Part shown: positions 15,542 through 24,960 of the stretch, piece after piece | Layout: each line of letters starts with the position of its first letter | Position numbering within the stretch: the stretch's first letter is position 1 | Assembly (NCBI RefSeq): GCF_014644495.1 | Contig: NZ_BMKU01000004.1 | Span: 213,443 to 277,442 of the forward strand | Direction: 5' to 3' | DNA length: 64,000 bases | Source of the DNA: Pseudarthrobacter polychromogenes | Lineage (GTDB): Bacteria; Actinomycetota; Actinomycetes; Actinomycetales; Micrococcaceae | The notes under the pieces: model-generated | The model's input: the letters and a program-made list of their open reading frames with translations, nothing else | What the model was told of the DNA's origin: nothing | Database searches by the model: none | Position numbers and translations under genes: made by a program

Positions 15542-16467
15542 GCTTCAACTTCCTTGCGGTTCAGGAACATGGACAGGGGCACGATGACGGCGGTGACGAT
15601 CAGGAAAAGGACGACGTTGCCTGCTGTTGAAAGGCCGTAGAAGCCGGCCTGGTACTGCTTGAAGATGACCGAGGCGATCACATCCGAGGTGAAGCCCGGA
15701 CCGCCCTTGGTCATCGCCCAGATCAGATCGAAGGACCGTAGCCCGCCAATGAGGGAGAGGATGATGACGGTTGCGGTAGCGGGGCGTGCGAGCGGGAGGG
15801 TGATGTTGAAGAAGCACTTGACCGGGCTGGCGCCGTCCATCTTGGCTGCCTCGAAGTACTCGGAGGGGATGGAGACGATCCCTGCGATAAAGATGACGGT
15901 GGCCAGTCCCACGCCCTTCCACACGTCGACGAAAGCGACGGACATCAGTGCCCAGGCGGGGTCGGTCAGCCAGGCAGGGCCGTCGATGCCGACGACGGCC
16001 AGGGCTTTGTTGATGAGTCCTGTGGAAGGGTCCATCAGGACGGTGAAGACGATGCCTACGCCGATGCTGCTGAGCAGTACCGGGAAGAAGATGATGGAGC
16101 GCAGGTATCCGCGGGCGATGATCTGGGAGGTCAGCAGCACCGCGAGCAGCATGCCGAGGACTACCTTGAGGACCGAGGTAACGACGCCGTAGATAAACGT
16201 GTTGGTCAGGCCTTTGAGCAGGGCTTCCTCGGAGAAGAACTGGACGAAGTTGTCCATGCCTATCCACGTGAACTCTGTGAGGTTCCAGCGGGTGAAGCTG
16301 AAGAAGAACGACGCGAAGGTGGGAACCAGGAACAGCGTTGCGTAAATCAGGGCGGCCGGAAGGTAGAACCAGTAGGGGTAGGCGGACTGGCCGGAGCGGC
16401 GTTTTGGCTTTGCCGGGTCGGTACGGCGGGCAGCCCGCGTGGGTGCTGTGGTGGTATTCGTGGTCAT
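15538..16467 (-). CDS. carbohydrate ABC transporter permease (MalF type)
   Basis: A 309-residue permease with a basic cytoplasmic N-terminus (about 1-27), six membrane segments and the EAA loop EAAKMDGASPVKCFFNITLPL. It sits between the binding-protein gene and the second permease, and overlaps the latter by four bases. It belongs to the rhamnosidase operon. Confidence 0.93.
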   Translation of the reverse strand: MTTNTTTAPTRAARRTDPAKPKRRSGQSAYPYWFYLPAALIYATLFLVPTFASFFFSFTRWNLTEFTWIGMDNFVQFFSEEALLKGLTNTFIYGVVTSVLKVVLGMLLAVLLTSQIIARGYLRSIIFFPVLLSSIGVGIVFTVLMDPSTGLINKALAVVGIDGPAWLTDPAWALMSVAFVDVWKGVGLATVIFIAGIVSIPSEYFEAAKMDGASPVKCFFNITLPLARPATATVIILSLIGGLRSFDLIWAMTKGGPGFTSDVIASVIFKQYQAGFYGLSTAGNVVLFLIVTAVIVPLSMFLNRKEVEA

Positions 16468-16534
16468 GTCAGTGGCTCCAGGATGCCGCCCGGGCCTGGC
16501 AGGGCCCGGCCCGGACGGCGGATGGTTTCGGAGG

Positions 16535-17848
16535 TCAGTTCCAGCCGGGCAGGTTCAGCTGCTTGGCCTGTTTGGTGACGTCAGCGTCGTAGAGGGCGGC
16601 GCCGTCCTTTGCGGAGCGGATGCCGGAGCCCACCTCAACAGTGATCTGTTCGAGCGCCGGGCCCTTGACGGGGGAGAGGAACTCGAGCGCGGGGCTGTTC
16701 CTGGTTTCGTCATCGAAGAACGGCAGCATGTCCTTCACCGCGGTGGGAACGTCGTCGGGGAGGTCGCAGCCTTCCACGAGGTAGGGGCCGTTGGCTCCCA
16801 CGGCTTCGGTCTGGGAATCGCAGCCTTCAGTGCTCGCGATGAAGGCCAGGAACTTCTTGGCCTCCTCGACGTTTTCCGTGGATTTGGGCAGGTACACGCC
16901 GCCGGGCAGCCAGATGGTCAGCGGGTTCTTCGCCGGGTCATCGCCCGGCAGCGGGAAGAGTCCGATGTCGTTGAGCTGGTCCGGGTAGCTCACCTTCAGC
17001 TCCGGCAGGGCGAAGCTGAGGATGGGGTACTGCGCACCATCGCCGTTGGCCAGCTTCTCCAAAGCCTGCGGGTATGTAGTGGAGGCGAAATCCTCGTTGA
17101 ACAGGCCGGCTTTGTAAGCCTCTTCAAGGTGCTCGAAGCCCTTGATGGCTGCGGGGTCCGTGGCGTACTTGACCTTGTTGGCGGTGTAGTCCTCAGCGAA
17201 CGTGGGGTTGGCGGCGGCCACGTTTGCAAAGTCGCCCAGGACGAAGAGCTGCGAGGTCCACGTGGTCTGGTACGACTGGATGATCGCTGCAGTACCGGAA
17301 TCCTTGATCTTGCGGCTGTTCTCCATGAACTCCTCCCACGTCTTGGGGACTGAGAGGCCGAGTTCCTCGAACACCTTCTTGTTGTAGAGGACGGCCCCGG
17401 CCGAACCCGTTCCGACGGGCACGCCGTACACATCGTCGCCGGCAGCCACTACGGGCTTGAAGGAGTCGGAGACGTTGTCCATGTAGGGCTCGCCGGTGAG
17501 CGGAACGAGGTTCTGCTCCGGGTTGATCTGCTGGAAGAGCGATCCGGTGTTGTAGGAGAACACGTCCGCCATGTCTCCGGTTGCCAGCCTCGTCTTCACG
17601 ATATTGTCCCCGTCGCCGCCCTGTGGGCGGGTTTCGATTTCAACTCTGATGTCAGGGTTCGCCGCGTTGAAGTCCTCGGCGAGCTTCTCGGCGTAGGTGA
17701 TGGTGTTTTCAGTGTTGTCGACGAGCCACGTGATGGTCTTCGCGTCACTGTTCCCGCCTCCTCCGGCGGAGCATCCGGTGAGGACCAATGCCGCTGCGGT
17801 AACGCTTCCGGCGATGGCCGGCCAGCGCCGCTTGGGGGTGAATATCAT
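16535..17848 (-). CDS. extracellular sugar-binding lipoprotein
   Basis: A 437-residue family 1 solute-binding protein. The signal peptide ends in the lipobox LVLTGC with Cys26 as the lipidated residue. ITWLVDNTENTITYAEKLAEDFN and the later EEFMENSRKIKDSG follow the usual fold. It captures an oligosaccharide outside the membrane for the two permeases downstream. It is the first gene of the operon, and the LacI operator pair lies in its promoter. Rhamnosides are the probable cargo, from the rhamnosidase at the operon end. Confidence 0.93.
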   Translation of the reverse strand: MIFTPKRRWPAIAGSVTAAALVLTGCSAGGGGNSDAKTITWLVDNTENTITYAEKLAEDFNAANPDIRVEIETRPQGGDGDNIVKTRLATGDMADVFSYNTGSLFQQINPEQNLVPLTGEPYMDNVSDSFKPVVAAGDDVYGVPVGTGSAGAVLYNKKVFEELGLSVPKTWEEFMENSRKIKDSGTAAIIQSYQTTWTSQLFVLGDFANVAAANPTFAEDYTANKVKYATDPAAIKGFEHLEEAYKAGLFNEDFASTTYPQALEKLANGDGAQYPILSFALPELKVSYPDQLNDIGLFPLPGDDPAKNPLTIWLPGGVYLPKSTENVEEAKKFLAFIASTEGCDSQTEAVGANGPYLVEGCDLPDDVPTAVKDMLPFFDDETRNSPALEFLSPVKGPALEQITVEVGSGIRSAKDGAALYDADVTKQAKQLNLPGWN

Positions 17849-17940
17849 CTTTACCTCCTCGTAAAGCCGCAGGTCCTAATGGTCCTGTGGAACGTTTCAA
17901 AGCGAATTTTTCCGGGAGGGGAATCGCGGAAAGTGGCTTA

Positions 17941-17956
17941 TGTAGATCGGTCTACG
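17941..17956. promoter_or_regulatory. LacI-type operator, copy 1
   Basis: TGTAGATCGGTCTACG is an imperfect palindrome (arms GTAGA/TCTAC) in the divergent promoter between the binding-protein gene and the LacI gene. It differs from copy 2 at only two positions. It lies 93 bases upstream of the binding-protein start. Confidence 0.75.
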
Positions 17957-17998
17957 TTTTTACTGTAAGGGAACTCACAATAGGAATCAAGGATTTTC

Positions 17999-18014
17999 TG
18001 TAGATCAGTCTACA
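17999..18014. promoter_or_regulatory. LacI-type operator, copy 2
   Basis: TGTAGATCAGTCTACA has arms TGTAGA/TCTACA. Its centre is 58 bases from that of copy 1, and it lies 34 bases before the LacI start. Two near-identical sites in one divergent promoter indicate control of both directions, possibly by looping. Confidence 0.78.
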
Positions 18015-18047
18015 ATTACTTCTGGGGCAACCAGAGAGGCTGGGGAT

Positions 18048-19118
18048 GTGAACAAACATCCGAAGAGGACGACCATCAGCGACGTCGCGGAACACGCAGG
18101 AGTCTCGCGCGCGGCGGTGTCAAAAGTACTTCGCGGGGCATACGGCGTTAGCGACATCATGAAGGCGCGGGTCGAGGCCTCCATGGACGTCCTTGGGTAC
18201 CGCCCCTCGGCCCTGGCGCGGGGCATGCGCGGCAGGAGTTTCACCCTCGGGGTGTTTGTGGTGGACCTTTCGAACACATTCGTTACTGTGCTGATCGAGG
18301 GAATCCGGGCAGAGGCGGGCAGCCGCGGTTATCAAGTGTTCATCGGCGAGGCGAACATGGGTCTCGCGCAGCAGAAGCAGATGATCGAGGCCATGATTGA
18401 CCGGAAAATGGACGGCCTGGTCCTCATTGCGCCGTTCGGCCCGGACGAGGAGTTGGAGAAGATCGGGCGGATCACGCCCACGGTCGTCCTTGGGCGTCAC
18501 GGGCCGGGACAGGATTATGACACCGTAGCCAGCGATGATTTGGCGGGCAGCGCCCTGATTGTCGATCATCTGGTGTCCTTGGGGCACCGGCGGATTTCGC
18601 ACCTGAAGCACGTGGGCACAGAGAAAAACGAAGCAACTATGCCCCAGGTTGTCCGTGCTGACGGATACGTCAAGGCCATGGTCCACCATGGCTTGGATGA
18701 TGAGATCGACGTCATCGAAACCAGGTGGAACCACCAGGGTGGTGCGGACGCTGTCGACCTCATGCTGGATCGGGATCTCCCTCCTACCGCCGTACACACC
18801 GGAACGGACATGGCCGGCTTTGGCGTGCTCTCCCGATTCCATGAGTTGGCGGTTCCGGTGCCGGAGGCTTTCTCCGTGGTGGGCTATGACAACGCGTTTG
18901 CGGCTTCGCTTCCTCAGATTTCCCTCACCACTGTGGACCAGTCGGGGTTCGAAATGGGCTCGCTGGCTTCGCGGCTGTTGGTGGAGCGCATCGAGGGCCG
19001 CATGGAACCCGTTTCCACCCTGGTCAAGCCCACATTGATGGTCCGCAATACCACCGGCCCCGTACCGGCTGGGAGCCGAGTGAAGCCCGAACTCCTACGA
19101 AACGTGGCGCAAGGGTAA
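18048..19118 (+). CDS. LacI family transcriptional regulator
   Basis: A 356-residue regulator. The N-terminal helix-turn-helix (TTISDVAEHAGVSRAAVSKVLRG, about 9-30) and hinge helix (YRPSALARGMRG) precede a periplasmic-binding-type ligand domain ending TTVDQSGFEMGSLASRLLVERIEG. The start is GTG 18048 with AGAGAGG about nine bases upstream. It is divergent from the rhamnoside importer operon and shares two operators with it, so it most likely represses that operon until a rhamnose-containing sugar is present. Confidence 0.93.
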   Translation: MNKHPKRTTISDVAEHAGVSRAAVSKVLRGAYGVSDIMKARVEASMDVLGYRPSALARGMRGRSFTLGVFVVDLSNTFVTVLIEGIRAEAGSRGYQVFIGEANMGLAQQKQMIEAMIDRKMDGLVLIAPFGPDEELEKIGRITPTVVLGRHGPGQDYDTVASDDLAGSALIVDHLVSLGHRRISHLKHVGTEKNEATMPQVVRADGYVKAMVHHGLDDEIDVIETRWNHQGGADAVDLMLDRDLPPTAVHTGTDMAGFGVLSRFHELAVPVPEAFSVVGYDNAFAASLPQISLTTVDQSGFEMGSLASRLLVERIEGRMEPVSTLVKPTLMVRNTTGPVPAGSRVKPELLRNVAQG

Positions 19119-19282
19119 GGCGGTCCCCGCATGTGACCAGGCCATAATCCAGGCCTTGGTTTCGTCTCTGCGCCGCCCTGCAATAATCTGAACCAATCGG
19201 TTGTGCGCGGGGGTGCAGGCGCCCGGTGCAACAGGCAGCACTGTAAGTTCGGGCGACATCACACCAGACGAGGCGGACCCGC

Positions 19283-21520
19283 ATGACGGCTTCAGACCAG
19301 CAGCACCCACAGCGCACAGGGATGCCAACAGACCCTCCGGGGCTTTCGCCCGCGGCGGGCGGGGCTGCTACCGGCGTGGCCGTGGACCCCCATTTGCTCC
19401 AGAAACTGGCCGATGCGCATGGCGTGGGCACCTCGTTCCAGGGCTGGGACGGACTGCCGCACAGTGTGGCGGAAGGGACGCTGGTCAAGGTCCTGGCGGC
19501 CTTGGGGGTGCGGGCGGACACGAACCAGGCCATCGAGGCCGCATTGGCGGAAGCCGAACTGGCGCCCTGGCGGCGTATGCTGCCTCCCGCCGTCGTCATC
19601 CAGCAGGGTGAGCCCGCGCTGGTCCCGGTCCATGTGCGCGATGGCGCCGCAGTGCAGCTGGGCATCGCCCTGGAAGGCGGGGCCGGCTTTGTTGACGCGG
19701 TCCAGGAAGACGTCCGGGAACAGCCGCGGGATGTCGACGGCGTGGCCACCCGCCGCATGACCTTCGCCCTCCCGCAGGACCTGCCCTTCGGCTGGCATAC
19801 CCTGAACGCCCAGGCCGGCGGCGCCAGCGCGTCGGCGACCCTGGTGGTGACGCCGCGCCAGCTCACCACCGCGCAGCCGCTCGAACAGCGCCGTGGCTGG
19901 GGGCTGGCCACACAGCTGTACTCCGTCCGGTCCAGGCGCTCCTGGGGGATCGGTGACTTCACCGACCTCGCCGATCTTGCCGCCATCAGCGGCCAACGCG
20001 GGGCCGACTATGTGCTGGTCAACCCGCTGCACGCAGCCGAACCCGTGCCGCCGGTGCAGCCGTCGCCGTACTCGCCGTCCACGCGCCGGTTCTTCAACCC
20101 GCTCTACATCCGCATCGAAGCTGTTCCCGAGCTGGCGTACCTGAAGCCGCGCCGGCGCGCCGCGGTGGAGAAGCTCCGGGAGGAAGTGTCCGGGCTGAAC
20201 AAGGATGGCGCGCGGCTGGACCGGAACGCCGTCTACGCGGCCAAACTCCAGGCCCTGGAGATGCTCTACCACGCTCGCCGCTCCCCGGCCCGGCAGGCTG
20301 CCTTCGATGAGTTCTGCCGGATCTCCGGGCAGGGACTGGACGATTTCGCGCTGTGGTCCGCCATCCGGGAGGACCTCGCGCCGGATGACCCACTGTGGAC
20401 CGATCCCGCCTGCGCGCTGGGCACCCCGGAGGCCGAGGCGCTGCGGGAAAAGCTGGGGGACCGGATCGGATTCCACCGGTGGCTGCAGTGGATCTGCGAC
20501 GAGCAGCTCGAAGAGGCCCAGAGGGCTGCGCTGCGTTCCGGCATGAGGCTTGGGGTGGTTCACGACCTCGCCGTAGGCGTGGACCACAGCAGCGCCGACG
20601 CCTGGACACTGCGCGGCGTGCTGGCTCCCGCCACCAGCGTGGGCGCCCCGCCGGACATGTACAACCAGCAGGGCCAGGACTGGGGACAGCCCCCATGGCA
20701 TCCGGCGCGCCTGGCCGAGGCCGGCTACATCCCGTTCCGGAACATGCTGGCGACGGTCCTGCGGCATGCGGGCGGGATCCGGGTGGACCACATCCTGGGC
20801 CTGTTCCGGCTCTGGTGGATCCCGGTGGGTAATGCTCCGGGCGACGGCGCGTACGTGCGCTACGACCATGAGGCGCTGATCGGCATCCTCGCCCTGGAGG
20901 CACAGCGTGCCGGGGCCGTAGTGATCGGCGAGGACCTGGGCACCTTCGAGCCATGGGTGCGGGACTACCTCGCTGCCCGCGGCATCCTGGGCACGTCCAT
21001 CCTCTGGTTCGAGTACGACGGCGACTCCCCCCTTGCGCCCGAAAAGTACCGGACGCAGGCCCTCGCCAGCGTCAACACCCACGACCTTCCGCCTACAGCC
21101 GGTTACCTCGCCGGGGACCATGTGGCGCTGCGCAGCGGCCTGGGTTTGCTGGAGCGGTCCGAGGCGGAGGAACGCGCGGATCACAACGCGTCCCTGGAGA
21201 AGATGCTCGCCCTGGTCCGGGAACGTGGCTACCTGCCCGGGACAACCGCGGGCGGGCAAGCGGAGACGGAAGAGCAGACCATCGAGGCGCTGCACCTCCT
21301 GCTCACCCAGACGCCGTCGGTCCTCCTGGGTGTTGCCCTCGTGGACGCGGTGGGGGAGCGGCGGGTCCAGAACCAGCCCGGCACCACCGAAGCGCTGTAT
21401 CCAAACTGGCAGGTCCCGCTGGGCGGGCCGGACGGTAAACCGGTGTTCCTTGACGACCTTCCCGGCAACCAGCGCTTCAACACGCTGTTGGCAGCGGTTG
21501 AAGGGGCCCTGCGCAGCTAA
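19283..21520 (+). CDS. malQ: 4-alpha-glucanotransferase (amylomaltase)
   Basis: A 745-residue GH77 enzyme of the long actinobacterial form, with an extra N-terminal domain of about 160 residues. GWGLATQLYSVRSRRSWGIGDF begins the catalytic barrel. GIRVDHILGLFRLWWIP carries the nucleophile Asp (about 502), VIGEDLGTFEPWVRDYL the acid Glu (about 550), and SVNTHDLPPTAGYL the third carboxylate. It transfers glucan segments between maltodextrins in the cytoplasm. The ribosome site is weak (GAGGCGGA). It is convergent with the secreted amylase gene. Confidence 0.95.
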   Translation: MTASDQQHPQRTGMPTDPPGLSPAAGGAATGVAVDPHLLQKLADAHGVGTSFQGWDGLPHSVAEGTLVKVLAALGVRADTNQAIEAALAEAELAPWRRMLPPAVVIQQGEPALVPVHVRDGAAVQLGIALEGGAGFVDAVQEDVREQPRDVDGVATRRMTFALPQDLPFGWHTLNAQAGGASASATLVVTPRQLTTAQPLEQRRGWGLATQLYSVRSRRSWGIGDFTDLADLAAISGQRGADYVLVNPLHAAEPVPPVQPSPYSPSTRRFFNPLYIRIEAVPELAYLKPRRRAAVEKLREEVSGLNKDGARLDRNAVYAAKLQALEMLYHARRSPARQAAFDEFCRISGQGLDDFALWSAIREDLAPDDPLWTDPACALGTPEAEALREKLGDRIGFHRWLQWICDEQLEEAQRAALRSGMRLGVVHDLAVGVDHSSADAWTLRGVLAPATSVGAPPDMYNQQGQDWGQPPWHPARLAEAGYIPFRNMLATVLRHAGGIRVDHILGLFRLWWIPVGNAPGDGAYVRYDHEALIGILALEAQRAGAVVIGEDLGTFEPWVRDYLAARGILGTSILWFEYDGDSPLAPEKYRTQALASVNTHDLPPTAGYLAGDHVALRSGLGLLERSEAEERADHNASLEKMLALVRERGYLPGTTAGGQAETEEQTIEALHLLLTQTPSVLLGVALVDAVGERRVQNQPGTTEALYPNWQVPLGGPDGKPVFLDDLPGNQRFNTLLAAVEGALRS

Positions 21521-21588
21521 CTGTCCGCCAGCAGCCTGTTGCCGCACACAGCTTGTTGCCGCATTGGCTGTTCGTGAAACGGGTTCCG

Positions 21589-24500
21589 CTAACCGGCCGT
21601 GATCACGTGGGTGAAGTGGTCGTAGCGGAAGGTGGCCGGACCGCCGTCGTGCTCGAACACGATGTTGGCACCCGGCGACGCACCGCCCGCGCCGTAGCTG
21701 ACATTCCAGGACCGGTCCAGGGCGGCCTTGAATTCATAGGTGCCGGCGGGCAGGGCCGGTGCGGACAGCTTCCACACGAGGTCAGCCGGATCAAGCACGA
21801 GCTGTGCCTGGTCGCAGGCCGGCTCCCAGTCGGTGGCGCAGCCAAGCTCACTGTTCATGCTCCCGGCAGCCGCTACGGCACCGGGCTGCTGGGAGGCGTA
21901 GACGGCGCTGAGAAGGCGGGTGCTGTTGTCATAGCGGAACGTCACCGGGCCGCCGGGATGGTCCAGCGTGATGTTCGGCCCGTCGAGCGCACCGCCGGAA
22001 CCGTAGTTTTCTTCCCAGCCGCCGTTCAGCGCTGCCTTGTATTCGTACTGTCCCTCAGGAAGATCCACCGTGAGCCGCCAGATCTTGTCCGCGGGGTCGA
22101 GTGCCATCATTGCCTGGGAACATGCCGGGTCCCAGGGTTCGGCGCAACCCATTGCCTGGTTCAGGGAACCGGCCACCGTCACGGAATCGGGCTGCGGTGC
22201 TTCGCCCACCGTCACGGTCCGGGTTTCGCTAACCACGCTGAAGCCGGGGCCGCTCAAGGAGGCCCGGTAGGCCACCCTGGTGCCGTCATCGAGCCCGGAG
22301 ACGTCGTCCTTTGCCGAGTACACGGGCGAGGAATCATCCGTGGCCACCTCGGTCCAGGCGGCGTCCGCCACGCTCCGTTCGAAGGTAACTGTGTGGCTTG
22401 CCTTCTCGGGGTCCACGGTGGCACTCAGCTCCACCTCGCCTTCGGCGCTGCTGCCCTCCGCAGGCTTATCCAGCGTCACGATGGGAGCCGCCACGCTCGC
22501 CGTGCGTGGCTGCGAGGTGGCGGTGTGCCCGCCATTGTCCAGCACGGTGGCGCGGTACTCCACGGGCGTGCCGGCGTCCAGCGCGGCCACGTCATGGAAC
22601 ACCTGGTACGGGGCGGTGTCGTCAGTGCCGATGGGCACCCACCCGCCGCCTGCTGTCCTGGCCTCAAAGGTGACCTCGTAGAACGAAGAACCGCCGACGT
22701 CGGCCGTCACCTTAAGGCGCCCGTTGTCACCGGGAGCCGCTGCCGGGTCCTGGAGGACGACGGCGGGCGCGGCCTTGGAGTGCGGGATCCGTCCGGAGGA
22801 CTGGTAGACCACGGCGGAGAGCGGCGGGACCGTAACCGTCAGCGTGCCGGACTCCGACGTCTTGGTTTCAGCCGCCGCCTCGCCGTAGATGCGGGTGTAG
22901 TTGCGCTTGCCGATGTAGGTGGGCACCTCCGCGGTCTGCGCCTGTTCGCTGTTGTTCAGGGCCACCACGTACTCGCGCTGGTCCCCGGCGTCCGTTCGGG
23001 AGAAGGCGTAGATACCCGGGCCTTCGGAGGCGTACCGGTGCTGGTGTGCGCCGTCGCGCAGGGCCGGGTGCTCCCTGGTGAGGGCGGCCAGCTCGCTGAT
23101 CTTGCGGTACAGCGGGTGCGCGGTGTTGAAGTTGTCGGTGGCGTGCGTGGCATCCGTGCCCAGAAGGTCGTCGTCGAGGTACTCCGGCACCTGGCTGGCG
23201 AACAGCGTCTGGCGGGCGTCCTGGTCCCCGCCGGGGCCGGTGAAGCCCTGCTCGTCACCGTAGTAGATGACCGGGTTGCCGCGGGAGAAGTACATCAGCT
23301 CGTGGGCGAGCTGGTCGCGGGCCACCTGTTCGGCGTCGGACGATCCGGGGTTGTCCGCGGCGATAAAGCTGCCGATGCGGCCCATGTCGTGGTTCCCGAG
23401 GAACGTTGGCAACTGGTAGACGTTCGAGTCCGCGTCCGTGTACCAGTCGTCTCCGGCGAAGAACGTCTCCAGCGTGCGGGCGTCCTGGCTCTTGGAGGCG
23501 AAGCTGCGGGCGGCGTCCTGGAAGGGGAAGTCCAGGACGGCCTGCATCTGGTTCCGGGTTGTGTACTGGGAGGTGAAGCTCTTGGTGGTGTCGAAGACCT
23601 CGCCGAACATGAAGAACTCGTCCTTGCCCTGGGCTTTGGCGTAACTGAGGACGTCCGGGCCGAACTCCTGCCAGAACTCGTTGTTGACGTGCTTCATGGT
23701 GTCGATGCGGAAACCGTCAACGCCGAAGTCGCCGATCCAGGTCTTGTAGATGTCCTTCATGCCGTCCACCACGGTGGGGTGTTCGGTGAACAGGTCGTCC
23801 AGGCCGAAGAAGTCGCCGTAGTATGCGTCCTCGCCGACGAAGGTTGTGTCGCCCCGGTTGTGGTACAGCGTGGGGTCGTTCAGCCAGGCGGGAACCTTCA
23901 GGTCCGCCTCGCCGTCCTCCAGGACCGGGATGTAGGGGAAGGAGGTCTCCGGGTCGAGTTCCGGAAAGCTCTCAGAGCCGGCGTAGTCGCGGTCGTCGAA
24001 CACCTCGCCGTCCGCGGTCCTGTACGGCACCTCGTCCTTGGAGGTGTATCCCTTGCGGACGTCTTTCCCCTCGCTGTCCTTATAGCCGATGACATCCGCC
24101 GTGTGGTTGGTGATGATGTCGAAGTAGACCTTCATGCCACGGGAGTGGGCCTCGTCGATGAGGGCCTTCAGCTCATCATTGGTGCCGAGGTGCGGATCGA
24201 TTTGGGTGAAGTCGGTGATCCAGTACCCGTGGTACCCGGCCGACTTATCCTCGGGCTGGACCGCCTTGTTCTTAAAGCTGGGGGTGAGCCAGATGGACGT
24301 GGTTCCCAGCCCCTGGATGTAGTCGATTTTGTCCAGCAGGCCGGCCAGGTCTCCGCCGTTGTAGAACCCCTTTTTGGTGGGGTCGAAGCCGGAAACCATG
24401 GGGTCGCCGCCCAGTCCGCCGTCGTCATTTGCGGTGGTCCCGTTGCTGAAGCGGTCAGCCATGACGAAGTAGAAGTTCTCGTCCGTGACGGGAGCGCGAA

Positions 24501-24705
24501 GTGAATGGAAGGCCGACGCCGTGCCGGGGTCCTTGGGGCCAGGTGCGGCGTGGGCGGGGAGGACTGCCGCTGCAACGGCGACGGCGGCGGCCAGCAGCCC
24601 GGCGGCTGAACGGAAGGCGGTGGTCTGAAGGGAAGTGCGGGCAGCCGGTGGAGGAGCGGATTGGCGGGGGCGCGCGGACACGCTGGGATGGGTGCGGAGT
24701 GACAA
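21589..24705 (-). CDS. secreted GH13 alpha-amylase/pullulanase-like enzyme with two X25 modules
   Basis: A 1038-residue protein. A long Sec signal peptide ends near AHA (about residue 53). The GH13 barrel follows, with the nucleophile Asp about 335 (GFRIDTMKHV), acid Glu about 369 (FMFGEVFD) and Asp about 440 (FLGNHD). After the barrel come a C-terminal beta domain, two Ig-like/fibronectin-like segments (about 645-830) and two copies of an X25-type module, each starting A(G)S(L/M)N..(L/M)GC and containing DPACSQA/EPACDQA and EYKAALN/EFKAALD. X25 modules occur in pullulanases and amylases that bind glucan. The enzyme degrades starch or related alpha-glucans outside the cell. A MalR-like palindrome lies upstream. 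Confidence 0.93.
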   Translation of the reverse strand: MSLRTHPSVSARPRQSAPPPAARTSLQTTAFRSAAGLLAAAVAVAAAVLPAHAAPGPKDPGTASAFHSLRAPVTDENFYFVMADRFSNGTTANDDGGLGGDPMVSGFDPTKKGFYNGGDLAGLLDKIDYIQGLGTTSIWLTPSFKNKAVQPEDKSAGYHGYWITDFTQIDPHLGTNDELKALIDEAHSRGMKVYFDIITNHTADVIGYKDSEGKDVRKGYTSKDEVPYRTADGEVFDDRDYAGSESFPELDPETSFPYIPVLEDGEADLKVPAWLNDPTLYHNRGDTTFVGEDAYYGDFFGLDDLFTEHPTVVDGMKDIYKTWIGDFGVDGFRIDTMKHVNNEFWQEFGPDVLSYAKAQGKDEFFMFGEVFDTTKSFTSQYTTRNQMQAVLDFPFQDAARSFASKSQDARTLETFFAGDDWYTDADSNVYQLPTFLGNHDMGRIGSFIAADNPGSSDAEQVARDQLAHELMYFSRGNPVIYYGDEQGFTGPGGDQDARQTLFASQVPEYLDDDLLGTDATHATDNFNTAHPLYRKISELAALTREHPALRDGAHQHRYASEGPGIYAFSRTDAGDQREYVVALNNSEQAQTAEVPTYIGKRNYTRIYGEAAAETKTSESGTLTVTVPPLSAVVYQSSGRIPHSKAAPAVVLQDPAAAPGDNGRLKVTADVGGSSFYEVTFEARTAGGGWVPIGTDDTAPYQVFHDVAALDAGTPVEYRATVLDNGGHTATSQPRTASVAAPIVTLDKPAEGSSAEGEVELSATVDPEKASHTVTFERSVADAAWTEVATDDSSPVYSAKDDVSGLDDGTRVAYRASLSGPGFSVVSETRTVTVGEAPQPDSVTVAGSLNQAMGCAEPWDPACSQAMMALDPADKIWRLTVDLPEGQYEYKAALNGGWEENYGSGGALDGPNITLDHPGGPVTFRYDNSTRLLSAVYASQQPGAVAAAGSMNSELGCATDWEPACDQAQLVLDPADLVWKLSAPALPAGTYEFKAALDRSWNVSYGAGGASPGANIVFEHDGGPATFRYDHFTHVITAG

Positions 24706-24820
24706 GGTGTGAGACCTTCCTGGGAGCGTCGCTGCTGTTCAGGCTTGCCGAGGGAAAACAGGCGGCAAGGAGGAGTGCGGTTCACAGGAAAGCCAGCCTT
24801 TCCGTGAGGCACGTCACAAC

Positions 24821-24834
24821 TGTAAGCGCTTGCA
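24821..24834. promoter_or_regulatory. MalR/LacI-like operator upstream of amylase
   Basis: TGTAAGCGCTTGCA has the core AAGCGCTT and near-perfect symmetry, typical of LacI-family maltose regulators. It is about 117 bases upstream of the amylase start. The rest of the 24706-24960 gap holds no other clear element. Confidence 0.6.
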
Positions 24835-24960
24835 CCGAATAACTCCAGCGATTGTGCGGGACCATCCCAGCCCAGATGGTACTTCTCCCGCCCGCGCACG
24901 CCGGCCCCCCGCCGACCCGCCCGGAATGCGGCAGCGCTTGGCAGCCGCCTGCCCGGGGCC

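Noticed and set aside
14631..15548. N-terminal extension of the rhamnosidase frame through the permease gene
   Set aside because: The extension overlaps the permease in another frame; the rhamnosidase has a ribosome site and start at 14630.
19292..21547. 751-codon open frame antisense to malQ
   Set aside because: It is a shadow of the malQ frame with no similarity to known proteins.
21553..24504. 983-codon open frame antisense to the amylase gene
   Set aside because: It mirrors the codons of a clear GH13 gene, has no recognisable domains and is expected from high GC at third positions.
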